Shown here piece by piece: positions 9,040 to 20,300 of a DNA stretch of 64,000 bases. How positions within the stretch are numbered: the first letter of the stretch is position 1; every line of letters starts with the position of its first letter. The notes beneath the pieces are model-generated. The model was given only the letters and a program-made list of their open reading frames with translations, did no database searches and was not told the DNA's origin. Source of the DNA: Trifolium pratense (lineage: Eukaryota > Streptophyta > Magnoliopsida > Fabales > Fabaceae). Made by a program: the position numbers and the translations under genes. The stretch covers positions 5,773,501 through 5,837,500 of the forward strand of contig NC_060059.1 in NCBI RefSeq assembly GCF_020283565.1. Reading direction: 5' to 3'.

Positions 9040-11459
9040 ATGTCCTTGAAATGTTTATGTTGTTTTCTTTCTAATGAAGAAGAGCATGGCCAAAGAAGGT
9101 ATGCATTCATACAAACCAATCCATTTTATATCCACATAATTTAGATTTTAATTGTTATTAGCCTTTCTAAAGATCAGTGTCTGGCACCTGCTAGCCTGAT
9201 ATCACTTAAATCACTCTCGCAAGAACATAGTCTATGTTTGGTATCCACCGTGATTTTGAAGATGCTACACTGTGTAGCTTCTGTAAAATTACATTAGGTC
9301 GTCTTGATTTTGACATATACCAAACATACACATGATCTATTTTACCACTTGATGTTAGTTAATCGTTTAAATGAATTAACACAAGATTTTTGTTATGTTT
9401 CTTTTTTGTTTTCTTTTTTCTTAGGAATGTTGATGACAAGAAAAATACTGTTAGGGACTATCCATGGGACAGATACACCTTGAAGGAGTTGCTTCGCGCA
9501 ACAAACAATTTTCATCAAGATAACAAGATTGGAGAAGGTGGATTTGGAAGTGTATATTGGGGTCAAACAAGTAAAGGCGTCGAGGCAATTAAATTTTTCC
9601 CTGTTGAAGTTTTGAGTAATTTTTGTTTTTGTTTTGTAGTGCCTAGCAACGAAACTAACTCGTGCACACTAAGTGCGGAGAAAAGTAGTATTGCGGGTTT
9701 GAACTCGTGTCCTAATATATCATATGTTTCTGCAGACTTTTATCATCTGAGCTGCATACAGAACAAAGTTTTGAATTTTGAGTCTATTGTTGATCATAAA
9801 CGCTAATTAGCTATAAATGTTTATGTGACACTCATGAACAAAATGGCTAATGATTAATGGAACATATATGCAGATTGCTGTGAAGAGGTTGAAGACAATG
9901 ACTGCAAAAGCAGAGATGGAATTTGCAGTTGAAGTGGAAGTACTTGGAAGGGTGAGGCATAGGAATTTGTTAGGATTGAGGGGATTCTATGCAGGTGGAG
10001 AAGAAAGGTTAATTGTGTATGATTACATGCCTAATCATAGTTTACTCACTCATTTACATGGTCAACTTGCCTCTGATTGTTTACTAGATTGGTCTAGAAG
10101 AATGAGCATAATAATTGGTGCAGCTGAAGGTTTAGCGTGAGTATATACCTTAATTTCACCTCTCTACTTTGATTACAATTTATCATTCAATGGTTTTTCT
10201 ACAAATGTATGTTAAGGTTAAAAACTCCTTAGTGAAAACAACAAAAGAAAATCAAATTCACATTTTCTTTAATGCTTGCTTAACATAAAGTGTTTCTTAG
10301 AATTTAGAGTATGGTCTAACTCAACCCTACAAAATCGGGCATCATTGGACTTGGTGCGTGGATATAAATGGTAGGTGACCCAATATCGGGTTGCACAACA
10401 AATCTTGGAGAGACTCTGATACCATCTTAGAATTGGAAGTTGAGTCTAACTCATCCTTAAAAACCGGTTTGTAAGGTGAGAATTGCCTCTTACTTATAAA
10501 CACCGACAAAATCTTAATACCAGGCGGTCCAACGGATCATGGAGAGACTCTGGAAGACAAACTATCATCTTTGCCGTTTAGATTTTGAATCATATGTTAC
10601 CTAAATGACCGATGAGAGTGACATCTCACTATATTCAAAGACAAAGCCCAACACATAATTCATCAAAATAATTAGTTTGACCATATATTTTTTAGGGAAG
10701 ACCATAATTTATTTAATAATTCACCTTATTAAATTACTTCTATTAGAAATAGTATATTCATATTTCTTTTAAAGATTAATATATGTTTCTTTAAAACTAG
10801 TTGAACTTTAATTTGCCGTCTAATTATGCTAAAATGTTGTGTTTGACTAATTAAGGTATTTGCACCATGAGGCAAATCCTCACATAATTCATAGAGACAT
10901 AAAAGCAAGCAATGTTCTTCTAGACACAGAGTTTCAAGCCAAGGTAGCTGATTTTGGTTTTGCAAAGTTAATACCAGCAGGTGTAAGCCATTTAACAACA
11001 AGGGTTAAAGGTACACTTGGTTATTTAGCACCAGAATATGCTATGTGGGGTAAAGTTTCTGAGAGTTGTGATGTTTATAGTTTTGGAATTTTACTTTTGG
11101 AAATTATAAGTGCCAAAAAACCAATTGAAAAACTACCTGGTGGAATAAAAAGAGACATTGTTCAATGGGTCACACCTTATGTACAAAAGGGTGTTTTTAA
11201 GCATATTGCTGATCCAAAATTGAAAGGAAATTTTGATTTAGAACAACTGAAATCAGTGATTATGTTAGCTTTGAAGTGCACTGATGGTAGTCCTGAGAAA
11301 AGGCCTAGCATGGAAGAGGTAGTGGAATGGCTTAGGGATGGTGTCTCAAAGAAAAAGGGTGATGATGAAGGAAATGATGATAACTATGAAGAGTTTGTAA
11401 CAATGCAAACCAATAATTTGAAAATAATAAGTGATAATGATAGGCGCAAGATGAGATGA
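9040..11459 (+). CDS. PTI1-like receptor-like cytoplasmic Ser/Thr kinase, 4 exons
   Basis: Exons 9040-9098, 9425-9584, 9874-10136 and 10856-11459 join to 1086 bases, 361 residues. The short first exon supplies a Cys-rich start (MSLKCLCC), a likely S-acylation site for membrane attachment. The kinase domain begins about residue 49: glycine loop GEGGFG 56-61, catalytic Lys77 in IAVKRL, HRD 173-175, DFG 193-195, APE 219-221, so all catalytic residues are present and it is an RD kinase. There is no extracellular or transmembrane part, as in the RLCK family; the nearest family I recall is PTI1-like kinases, which act in immune and stress signalling. Introns 1 and 3 have GT donors; intron 2 seems to start with GC (GAG then GCAATT), because this exactly restores the family sequence KGVEIAVKRL. 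The tail after residue 320 is acidic and variable. No frameshift or stop in the model. Confidence 0.9.
10300..10640. repeat. Dispersed repeat inside kinase intron 3
   Basis: Intron 3 (719 bp) contains two related phrases, each with AGAGACTCTG and a GGTGAGAATTGCC-type block. These resemble a repeat common in legume introns and spacers. The boundaries are approximate and the element type is unknown. Confidence 0.3.
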
Positions 11460-12587
11460 TTTTTTTAGTTTCTACTTGTCCTTGTTGAAATTTAAAATAC
11501 ATCTTTGAGAAAAACTAAGATGAAAAATTATTATATTTGTAGGTAACTTGTTGGCCTTAATCATCTTTATTGTATTTAATTTAATTTCTAGTTGTCTGAA
11601 TGGCCGTATTAGATTATGACTTATGTATATCTACCAAATGTCAAGGTTATATATACAATATATATAATTCATTTTGTTATATATGTATACTATGTTCTTT
11701 TGTTTTTTCACATGTATTTTTGTCAATATATGTTTCTACCTTGTACTTTCTAGTTTATGCAACAAGAGAGTTGGGGAACTCTTTTTGTTTTTCAAAGAGA
11801 GCTTGGAACTTTTTGAATTTTTAAATTTAGAGTATCTTTATGGTAAAATTGTAAGGATTCCATTTTGAAGTTTTTATGTGGATCCACATGTGCTAACTCA
11901 AATTTATAATATTTACCAAATTTTTACTTCAATGAGTTTTTATGAAATCTTTAACCAACTCTCAATATTAAATATGTTATTTACCGCAACAAACAAGTCT
12001 TCTTATTTTTATTTTTTTTATCAATCAAACAAGTCTTCTTATATTTTCAAAAAACAAAAAACAAGTCTTCTTATTTTTTGGTAGACATGGACAAACAAGG
12101 TTAACTAGTACATATTATGTCCCATTTTGCACTCTATACAATTTGTGAATTTATTTTTCCATCTTCCACATATCTCGCGAGCTTGAAACTTCAAATTCAA
12201 TAATATATATTATTTTTTTTTATAAAAAAAAGTCTAGGGGCAACAAGAAACTAATTAAGCCTATGTTTGGTTACACGTCCAAAACCATTAAACGTACGTT
12301 TATGGGCCTTAACGTGATTTTATCATTCTTACAAAGTGTTTGGATTTTTATGGAGAAATCAATTTTGTAGTCAAAACGTGATTATATATGAAGCTGGTAT
12401 TTATAGCTTCCGCGTTATGCAAACTTGATTCTATCATTTTTTATATTGTTAAACTGTGTGTATATTCCCAACTAACCTTCATTGCCTTTTGTTTATTTAA
12501 TTTAATGCATTTTTTTTAATTTCAATTCTTTATTGTGACACAATAATTTATAAGTTTTGTTGACTAATACTAGGACACTAATTAATA
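11460..12587. other. 3' flank of kinase gene and spacer
   Basis: Contains the kinase 3' untranslated region (a polyadenylation point could not be fixed) and then AT-rich sequence. The small open frames 11600-12084 are T-rich and lack domains. Two CAAGTCTTCTTAT phrases near 11995-12075 are a short local repeat. Confidence 0.5.
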
Positions 12588-12997
12588 TTTCATCGGTTCT
12601 TTTTTAAGTGTCGTTTTGAAATATTAACATCAAATTAACGAAGTGTATTTTTGTACATATTTTTCCTGTTATACTCTCATTTTTATCCACCAATAAATTC
12701 TTATTGTTTTAGTTCTTGTGAGCTTAACTTAGTTGACAGGGGCGTCGCACTATATGTGTAGGGTTCGAACCTCGGACACTCTACTTATTCAGCTTTAAGT
12801 GAATTTTTTAGCCACCTGACTACTTTACCCAAAAAATAAGGTCAAAATAGATCATATTAGTAAAAACATAAGGTCAAACAACATCTCATATGCTAATATT
12901 TGCATGTATATATTAGTAAACAAATAAGGTCAAATTAGGTCATATGAATAGTACACTAAGTAAAAAATAAGTCATTTATTTTGGGATAGAGGGAGTA
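12588..12997. mobile_element. Degraded mariner/Stowaway-type MITE with a SINE inside
   Basis: The left part TTCATCGGTTCTTTTTTAAG and right part TATTTTGGGATAGAGGGAGT are inverted versions of the familiar CTCCCTCCG..-type end of plant mariner-like MITEs. The ends have drifted, and the middle has been split by the SINE at 12719. Confidence 0.5.
12719..12836 (+). mobile_element. SINE copy
   Basis: Good tRNA-type B box GGTTCGAACC at 12763-12772, A-box-like GAGCTTAACTTAGTTGACAG upstream at the expected distance, and the tail AAGTGAATTTTTTAGCCACC resembling the tails of the copies at 477 and 6573. Ends in an A-rich run. Sits inside an older MITE. Confidence 0.6.
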
Positions 12998-13187
12998 CAT
13001 CATATTTAAATAAGAAGAATTTTCTATTATATGCAAATTTATACATATTAAAAAAAGAGTAAATTTGTATTAAAATTTGTGCATTTATATTAAATGCATA
13101 ATTTTTAATAAATAATTGTTTTTCAATACAAAATTACTACGTTTTGTTGTACATAGACAACCCCAAATAAAAATAATGTATGTTATA

Positions 13188-13264
13188 TGAATTTATCTAT
13201 GTCCATTATGGTAATTATACATCCAAAAGCAAGATTTATCTATGTCCATTATGAATTTATCTAT
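13188..13264. repeat. Short direct repeats at the Sirevirus target site
   Basis: The phrase TTATCTATGTCCATTATG occurs at about 13192 and 13236. A third copy has been split by the retrotransposon: its start (TTATCTAT) is at 13257-13264 and its continuation (TCTATGTCCATTATG) follows the right LTR at 23418. Confidence 0.8.
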
Positions 13265-14303
13265 TGAAATTCCTGGCACACAGTGGACAGGTGTTGCTCA
13301 AGGTGTAGCAACACTTGTCTGTTGTAGACAGATGTTGTTACTGGTGCGCCAACACTTGTCTATAAACAGAGCAAATAACATAAAACAATACAAACAGTAA
13401 AGTAAATAACACACGAGAGTTGTTAACCCAGTTCAGCCTAAAGCCTACTCTGGGGGATACCAATCCAGGAATGAAGTCCACTATCAGCAGTATTACTTCG
13501 AAGCTAAACTCACCCGTTTACAACTTCTCACTTAATCACTACCCAATGACACTTCTACCTAGGAACTCCTAGATATGAGACCCCGTCCCAATTCCCACCT
13601 TAACAACACAGACAACGTTGTTATTCAATTCAACAATCACAACAGGTGGAGACACACTCCTAAGAAACTAGGATTCACTCTTGCTTAAAAGCTTGCGAGT
13701 AAACCACACAACACAATAGAACAATCTCCGTACTTCAAAGCTTAGGAGAAGTTCACACTTACAACTCAATACACTCAGGTCCTAAGCTTGCATCAATGAG
13801 ACACAAGAAAGGCTCACAATTAACACTCTAAAATCCCTAAAACTCACGCTTTGTAAGACTCGATTTTAGATGCTTGAAACCATATGCTTGCCTTCGTATT
13901 TATAGTAGTAGAACGACTTGGGCTTCAAGACAAAATTAGGGCTTCTAGAATTGCGGCAGCTGTGATATATTTTTGAAAACAATAGTTATATTTTTGAAAC
14001 GCAAAAATATATTTTCCAAAAATATAATTCCTTTGGAAAATAAAACTAGGGTTTGGCTGCCTCATGAAACACATTAAACACGTGCGCCTTCCTCTGTAAG
14101 AAACCTTGAAACAATTCTTCAAACAGATCTTCAAAAGATTGAGTAGAAATTTAAACCCGCTAGCTGGCGCGCACGATACAGAGTCAGGTGTTGTTCCAAA
14201 GTGTCCCAACATTTGTCACAACACTTGGGGTCAGCACATTTGTCTCAACACTTGGCTAAAAATATGTTTTTGCAAAATGTAGCCAATATACAAAAACCCA
14301 ACA
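13265..14303 (-). repeat. 3' LTR of Sirevirus element
   Basis: 1039 bases, begins TGAAATTCC and ends CCCAACA on the plus strand (TG...CA in both senses). Matches 22378-23417 with very few differences, for example around 13450, 13617 and 13840. A minus-strand TATAAATA lies at 13897-13904. Open frames within it, such as 13925-14212, occur identically in the other LTR and are not genes. Confidence 0.95.
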
Positions 14304-14317
14304 ATCTCCCCCTTTGG
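14304..14317 (-). other. Polypurine tract of Sirevirus element
   Basis: Minus strand reads AAAGGGGGAGAT immediately before the 3' LTR, the position and composition expected for priming plus-strand DNA synthesis. Confidence 0.85.
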
Positions 14318-15099
14318 CAAATTTTGGCTAAAACAATATTAGACCAGTATATAGAGAGATACAGTATTACCTTTCCTTCGAGTCAACATGTTCACACAAC
14401 TAGGAAAGAAAGTAACACGTAATAAACAATACTTCCATGATAGTCAAGTAGCATCAGAGGCAATGCAACAGCGGAATAATAAAACAACTAGCCTCATGGA
14501 ACAACACAAGGGAGAAATAAACTCCCATAGTAGATGCTAAGAAGTAGGAGAAATAAACTCCTAATAGTTTAACGCGCATCTATTCATCAAGAGAACAACA
14601 GGGAAAAATAAATTCCCATAAACATCTGAGAAAAATAAATTCTCAGTCATAGTGGATAGTGGACTCAATAGTCAGGTGCCATAACACTTGGCACAACATT
14701 TGTCATCAAATACATTCAGGCGATCAAGAGATAATATCACTCACACTCCCCCTGAATTCATGCATACACACACCAGATAGAAAGAATATTCACTACTCCC
14801 CCTCAGTACATGCATATTACTCACACTCCCCCTCAATACGAGTATACGAACAATTCATGCAGACACACAGTCACCAGATGTGAGAACATCTGTCCACACA
14901 CTTGTCACACACACACACTACTCCCCCTTTTTAGCCACAATTTAGACAAACATCATGCATAGGAAATAGAAGTGTCAGGGTGCAATTATTACAGACCATA
15001 GAGCACACACAGGTGCTAGAAATCCAGGGCCTTGCCCATAAAAGGAACATCAAAGAAACACCAAAAGTACATTAGTAACAAGTAAGAAAATATCAGAAA
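14318..15099 (-). other. Sirevirus 3' spacer with repeated polypurine motifs
   Basis: Non-coding stretch between the envelope-like region and the 3' LTR. The motif ACTCCCCCT (minus strand AGGGGGAGT) occurs at 14745-14753, 14795-14803, 14825-14833 and 14920-14928, besides the terminal tract. Multiple polypurine tracts upstream of the 3' LTR are described for Sireviruses. Repeated GGGAGAAATAAACTCC-like phrases occur around 14500-14640. Confidence 0.75.
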
Positions 15100-17156
15100 T
15101 CATAGAGAAGAACTTTTATCAGAGTCCTCCATCACATCCTCAGAGCCATCCTCAGAGTCACTAGTTCCTTCTCCTTCTTGTTCATTAGGCTCACCCTCAA
15201 CAGTCTCAGCAGCCTCCTCAGCTTTCAGTGCCTCAATCACACGATCAATTTTCAATTTTCTTGCCTCAAGGGCTCTGCTAGTCTCAGTAAGATCAGCAAT
15301 CATCTGCTTCCTAGAGAGTACACCAGTCTGGACAGATGTGCCAACACCTGCTGCAGCATTTGTCCCATCCAGTAGCCTCTGCTCAATAACCAACACCCCT
15401 TTCCTTTTACAAGGAACATCAGTACTTCTTAGTATATCTGGGTGTTGCTCAAGGATGATATTGCATAGCAGAGTAGGGAGAGCAACTGGCTTCTCAACAG
15501 CATAAGTCAGAGCATGACTTAAAGTTTCTTGAAAGAAATAAGATCCATAATCAAATTTGGCCTTGGTACCCACAGCATATATGAACTTTCCCAATCCTCT
15601 GGCCACATCACCTGAGTGGGTTGTAGGCACCCAATTATGTGCAGCAATCCTATTCAAAACAGCATAAAATGGAGAGAGAGAAGTTGCAGCCAACTTAGCC
15701 TTGCTTGGCCATACCTTTATTCTTCCACCAGTGAGGACCTTGCAGACCTCATTGTCTGTGACTTTTAGAGGAGCCACTTCTTCAGAATCTCTTTGCAAAT
15801 ATTGGTTGATCACAGTTGGTGAGAATTGAACACACTTCCCACGAACAAATACCTGCCTGTATTCAGGACTTGCTGGATCATTACAGTTTGCAGCCACATT
15901 AATCAAAAACTCTTTGACAAGCCTGTCATAGCACTTGTCCAGACTAACCACAGTTTTCATCAACCCTGCATACTCAAGAGCTTCAACAATACTCGGACAT
16001 TCAAGAATATCATTCTTTAAATTCCTTTCCAGAGCTAACCTCCTGTGATACACAAACTTCCATCTTGCAGACCCATTTTCTAGATGGAATGAGATATTAT
16101 CCAAAGGAGCATAGGGAACAGTTTGAGGAACCTTCTTCCTTCCTATACTCTTCCTAGATGTGCTGCCAGATGCAGCAACATCTGTCTCTGGCTCAAAATC
16201 AGAATCACTATTTGGTGGAGCTTTCCTTTTCTTAGTTTCAGTCCTAGGAACCACCTTACTGACAGGTTTGGGAGGTCCATACAGAGGCTTTTTACCAGTA
16301 TCTTTTCTAGCCTTAGAAGGTTTGGGTGTTTGAACAGGTGTGTTAGCAGTCTCTACACCTTTACCAGCCCTACTCCTAGTCCTCCTAGCCACACTAGCTT
16401 CAGAATTTGCAGGAATAGACTTTTCACTCACAGTTGTTTCATTAACAATTATAACCTCAGGATTTTCATTAACAACCTTGTCAGAAACAGTTTCTTTATC
16501 AGCATCCTTAGGTGGGGGACTCTCATCAGACTCAGAATAGTCCTCCAGATTTTCTTGTGCCAAAGATGTGGTAACATCTGGCACCACATTTGGCGCAGCG
16601 CCATGTGTTGCAACACTTGGCGCAACATGAGTCTCAGGAGCAGTTTCCTTTAGAGACTCATCAGCAACATCATTATTGGTCTCAGTAGAAGCACCAATAT
16701 TATCATCAACAGCAACAGGGGAGTTAGGAACACTTTTCCCCAAATTTCCAGACATATCAGGGGTCTCTACACCTAGGGTTTTATCAGATTTTCAGCATTA
16801 AGACCTAAATTAACAGAAGTCTTACCAGATGTGTCAACATTCTCTTCCGCAGGATTAATGACAGGTGTAGGAACATTACTCGATGGCAGTGGATCATTAT
16901 ATAGTTCAGACATTGTATAGGCCCTTCTTGATTCAGTTCGCGATTTCTTGCTCTTCTTCTTCGTTTTCTTAATTGAAGCGGAGGGAGATGAAGGATTTAT
17001 ACTCGTTCGTGATGGTTTTTCCTTCTTTGCAACTGATTTTCTCCTCATCGTTGGACTTGTGGCAGGTATGGTGTTGAGAGGAATAGCATTTATCGCCATT
17101 TGTGGTGATGGAACACCTTCATTCTTCGTTGGTGATGATTTTGCAGAATCAGACAT
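15100..17156 (-). pseudogene. Envelope-like ORF of Sirevirus, frameshifted
   Basis: Two overlapping-frame pieces follow pol on the minus strand. The first (start at 17156, stop at 16773) is Ser/Pro/Lys-rich with a basic stretch (KKTKKKSKKS). The second (551-residue open frame, 16755-15100) has an acidic, Pro/Ser-rich N-terminal half. Its C-terminal half, roughly residues 215-430, resembles the globular domain annotated in other plant elements as a putative plant transposon or envelope-like protein; an acidic Glu/Ser tail follows. The second piece is open upstream to 16795, so the break is a single frame change in a short A-rich run near 16775-16795. Function is unproven: no clear signal peptide or transmembrane anchor is visible. 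A sequencing error could mimic this break. Confidence 0.75.
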
Positions 17157-17364
17157 GATTATTGAGTAAGATTTTCTGAGAAATGTAAAGATTAGAGAAA
17201 TGTTGATGAGGAAGATGGAGAGTTTTTGAGCGTGAGAGAGAGAATAGATGAAAAGCAATGATTGTGGTTGATGGAGGTTGTGGGAAGTTGAATGAAAACT
17301 TCCTTGATTAGCGTGTAACTTTTAAGTGAAGAGAGGTAGTTACACGCATTACATGTTGTAACTG

Positions 17365-20300
17365 CTATTTGTCTTCAAAAAGGCAAATTCCAAGTTTGCC
17401 TCTCAAATTTTCAAATTGATTCGCATCTAAAGCCTTTGTAAAAATATCTGCCAACTGTTCTTCGGATGCAATGTGTTCAAGTGTAACAATTTTCTCTTCT
17501 ACAAGTTCTCTTATAAAATGATGACGTATATCAATGTGCTTAGTCCTACTATGCTGAATAGGATTCTTAGAGATATTGATAGCACTCAGATTATCACAGT
17601 AAAGTGTCATGACATCTTGCTCAACACTATACTCCTTCAACATTTGTCTCATCCATAACAATTGAGAGCAACTACTCCCAGCTGCTATATATTCTGCCTC
17701 AGCTGTTGATAGAGACACACTATTCTGCTTCTTACTAAACCAAGATACTAGATTGTTTCCCAAGAAGAAACATGCACCAGAGGTGCTCTTTCTATCATCA
17801 GCACTTCCAGCCCAATCTGCATCACAATATCCAATTAAGGTAGAATCATTACCATGAGAGTATAAAATTCCATAGCCACATGTTCCATTGACATATTTGA
17901 AGATCCTCTTTACTTGAGTCAGATGACTCATCTTGGGTTCAGATTGGTATCTAGCACAAACACCTACTGCAAATATGATATCAGGCCTGCTAGCTGTGAG
18001 ATATAGCAAGCTCCCAATCATACTTCTGTAGAGACTTTGATCCACATCAATCCCTTTCTCATCTTTGGTAAGCTTCAAGTGTGTAGGTGCAGGTGTCCTT
18101 TTGTGACTGCCACCTTCCATTCCAAATTTCTTCACAATGTTTCTTGCATATTTTTCTTGAGAGATAAATATGGTGTCTTCCATTTGTTTGACCTGAAGAC
18201 CTAAAAAATAGGTTAGCTCACCTACAAGACTCATTTCAAATTCAGATTGCATTTGATGCACAAAATGTTCCACCATTTGTCGCGACATTCCACCAAATAC
18301 AATATCATCCACATATATCTGAGCTATCATTAGCTTCCCTTTCTCTTCTCTTACAAACAGGGTTTTATCATTACCACCTTTCTTGTATCCATGGCTGACA
18401 AGGAATTCAGTCAGTCTTTCATACCATGCTCTAGGGGCTTGTTTCAATCCATAGAGTGCTTTCTTTAGTTTGTAAACATGGTTAGGAAAGCTTGGATCTA
18501 CAAACCCTTTTGGTTGTTCAACATATACTTCTTCATTCAGATAGCCATTTAGGAATGCACTTTTTACATCCATTTGGTATAGCTTGAATTTTAAGATGCA
18601 TGCCACAGCCAAGAGTAATCTTATGGACTCCAAGCGAGCAACTGGAGCAAAAGTTTCATCAAAGTCTACTCCTTCTATCTGGGTGTATCCTTGTGCTACA
18701 AGTCTGGCTTTATTTCTAGTAATGTCACCATTTTCATCAGTTTTGTTCTTGTACACCCACTTTGTACCAATAACATTTATACCATCTGGTCTAGGTACTA
18801 GATCCCATACCTCACTTCTTCTGAACTGAGTTAGTTCATCCTGCATAGCATTGATCCAGTATTCATCAGTCAAAGCTTCTTTAACATTCTTTGGTTCAAT
18901 CTTTGATATGAAACATGAATTGGAGATTGCTTCTTTTGATCTTCTTGTTGCAATTCCTTGATTTGGATTTCCAATGACAAGTTCCAGAGGATGATTCTTC
19001 TGTATTCTAGTAGATGGTCCCTTGTTTGGTCTAGGAACCTCTGTAGTAGATTCAGAATGTTGATCAGGTTCAGGTTCAGTTTGATCATCATCAGGTGTTG
19101 GGACAGGTGTCATGACATCTGTCTCTTCAGCTGGATCTGCACTTGTTGTATCACTATCATCAACAACAACATTAATTGATTCCATCATAGTTCTTGTTCT
19201 GGAGTTAAAGACCCTGTAGGCTCTGCTGTTGGTTGAGTAACCTAAAAATATCCCTTCATCACTTTTGGGGTCCAATTTTCTCCTAGGTTCTCTATCTGCC
19301 AAAATATAACATTTTGACCCAAACACATGGAAATATTTTACAGTTGGCTTCCTATTCTTCCATAGTTCATACAATGTTGTAGCAGTACCTTTTCTTAATG
19401 TTACTCTATTGTGAATGTAACATGCTGTATTCACGGCTTCAGCCCAGAACTTGTAAGGAACATTTTTGGCATGCAACATCACTCTAGCAGATTCTTGTAA
19501 GGTTCTGTTCTTTCTTTCAACCACACCATTTTGTTGAGGTGTAATTGGTGAAGAAAATTCATGACTTATTCCTTCAGCAGCACAAAAGTCAGCAAATTTA
19601 GAGTTTTCAAACTCCTTACCATGGTCACTTTTGATTCTTATAATACCACAATCTTTCTCTTTTTGAAGTTGTAAGCAAAGATTTTTGAATTCTTCAAAAG
19701 TCTCAGATTTTTCCCTAATGAAATTGACCCAAGTATATCTAGAGAAGTCATCAACAACAACAAGAACATATTTCTTACCTCCAAGACTCTCAACTTGTAT
19801 GGGCCCCATCAGATCCATGTGTAGTAACTCAAGAACTCTAGAGGTGGACAAGTGTTGCAACTTCTGGTGCGACACTTTGGTTTGCTTCCCAATCTGACAT
19901 TCACCACAGATATTGCCTTCCTGTATCTGTAAACTTGGTAGTCCTCTGACAGCTTCTTCTGATATGACTCTCTTCATGCTCTTCAGGTTAAGGTGTCCTA
20001 ATTTTTGATGCCACAGCTTAACCTCTTCATTTTTAGTTAAGAGACATGTAGATACATTAGCTTCTTCAAGAGGGATCCACAAGTAGCAGTTGTCTTTTGA
20101 TCTAACACCCCTCATAAGGATGTCTCCTTCATTATTGCTGACCAGACATTCATTTTTTGTAAAGTTGACTTTCATGCCTTGATCACATAGTTGGCTTATA
20201 CTGATTAGATTGGCAGTTAGCCCTTTTACAAGGAGAACATTTTCAAGTTTTGGTAGACCATGGTCAATCAGTCTTCCAATACCTTTGATTTCCCCCTTTG

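Noticed and set aside
12719..12836. tRNA gene suggested by a good B box
   Set aside because: No acceptor or anticodon stems can be formed; the tail and dispersed relatives show a SINE.
13925..14212. 95-residue frame repeated at 23039-23326
   Set aside because: Identical because it lies in both LTRs; it crosses promoter and R/U5-like sequence and has no domain.
16123..16653. 176-residue plus-strand frame opposite the Sirevirus envelope-like ORF
   Set aside because: It is the antisense shadow of the minus-strand coding sequence.
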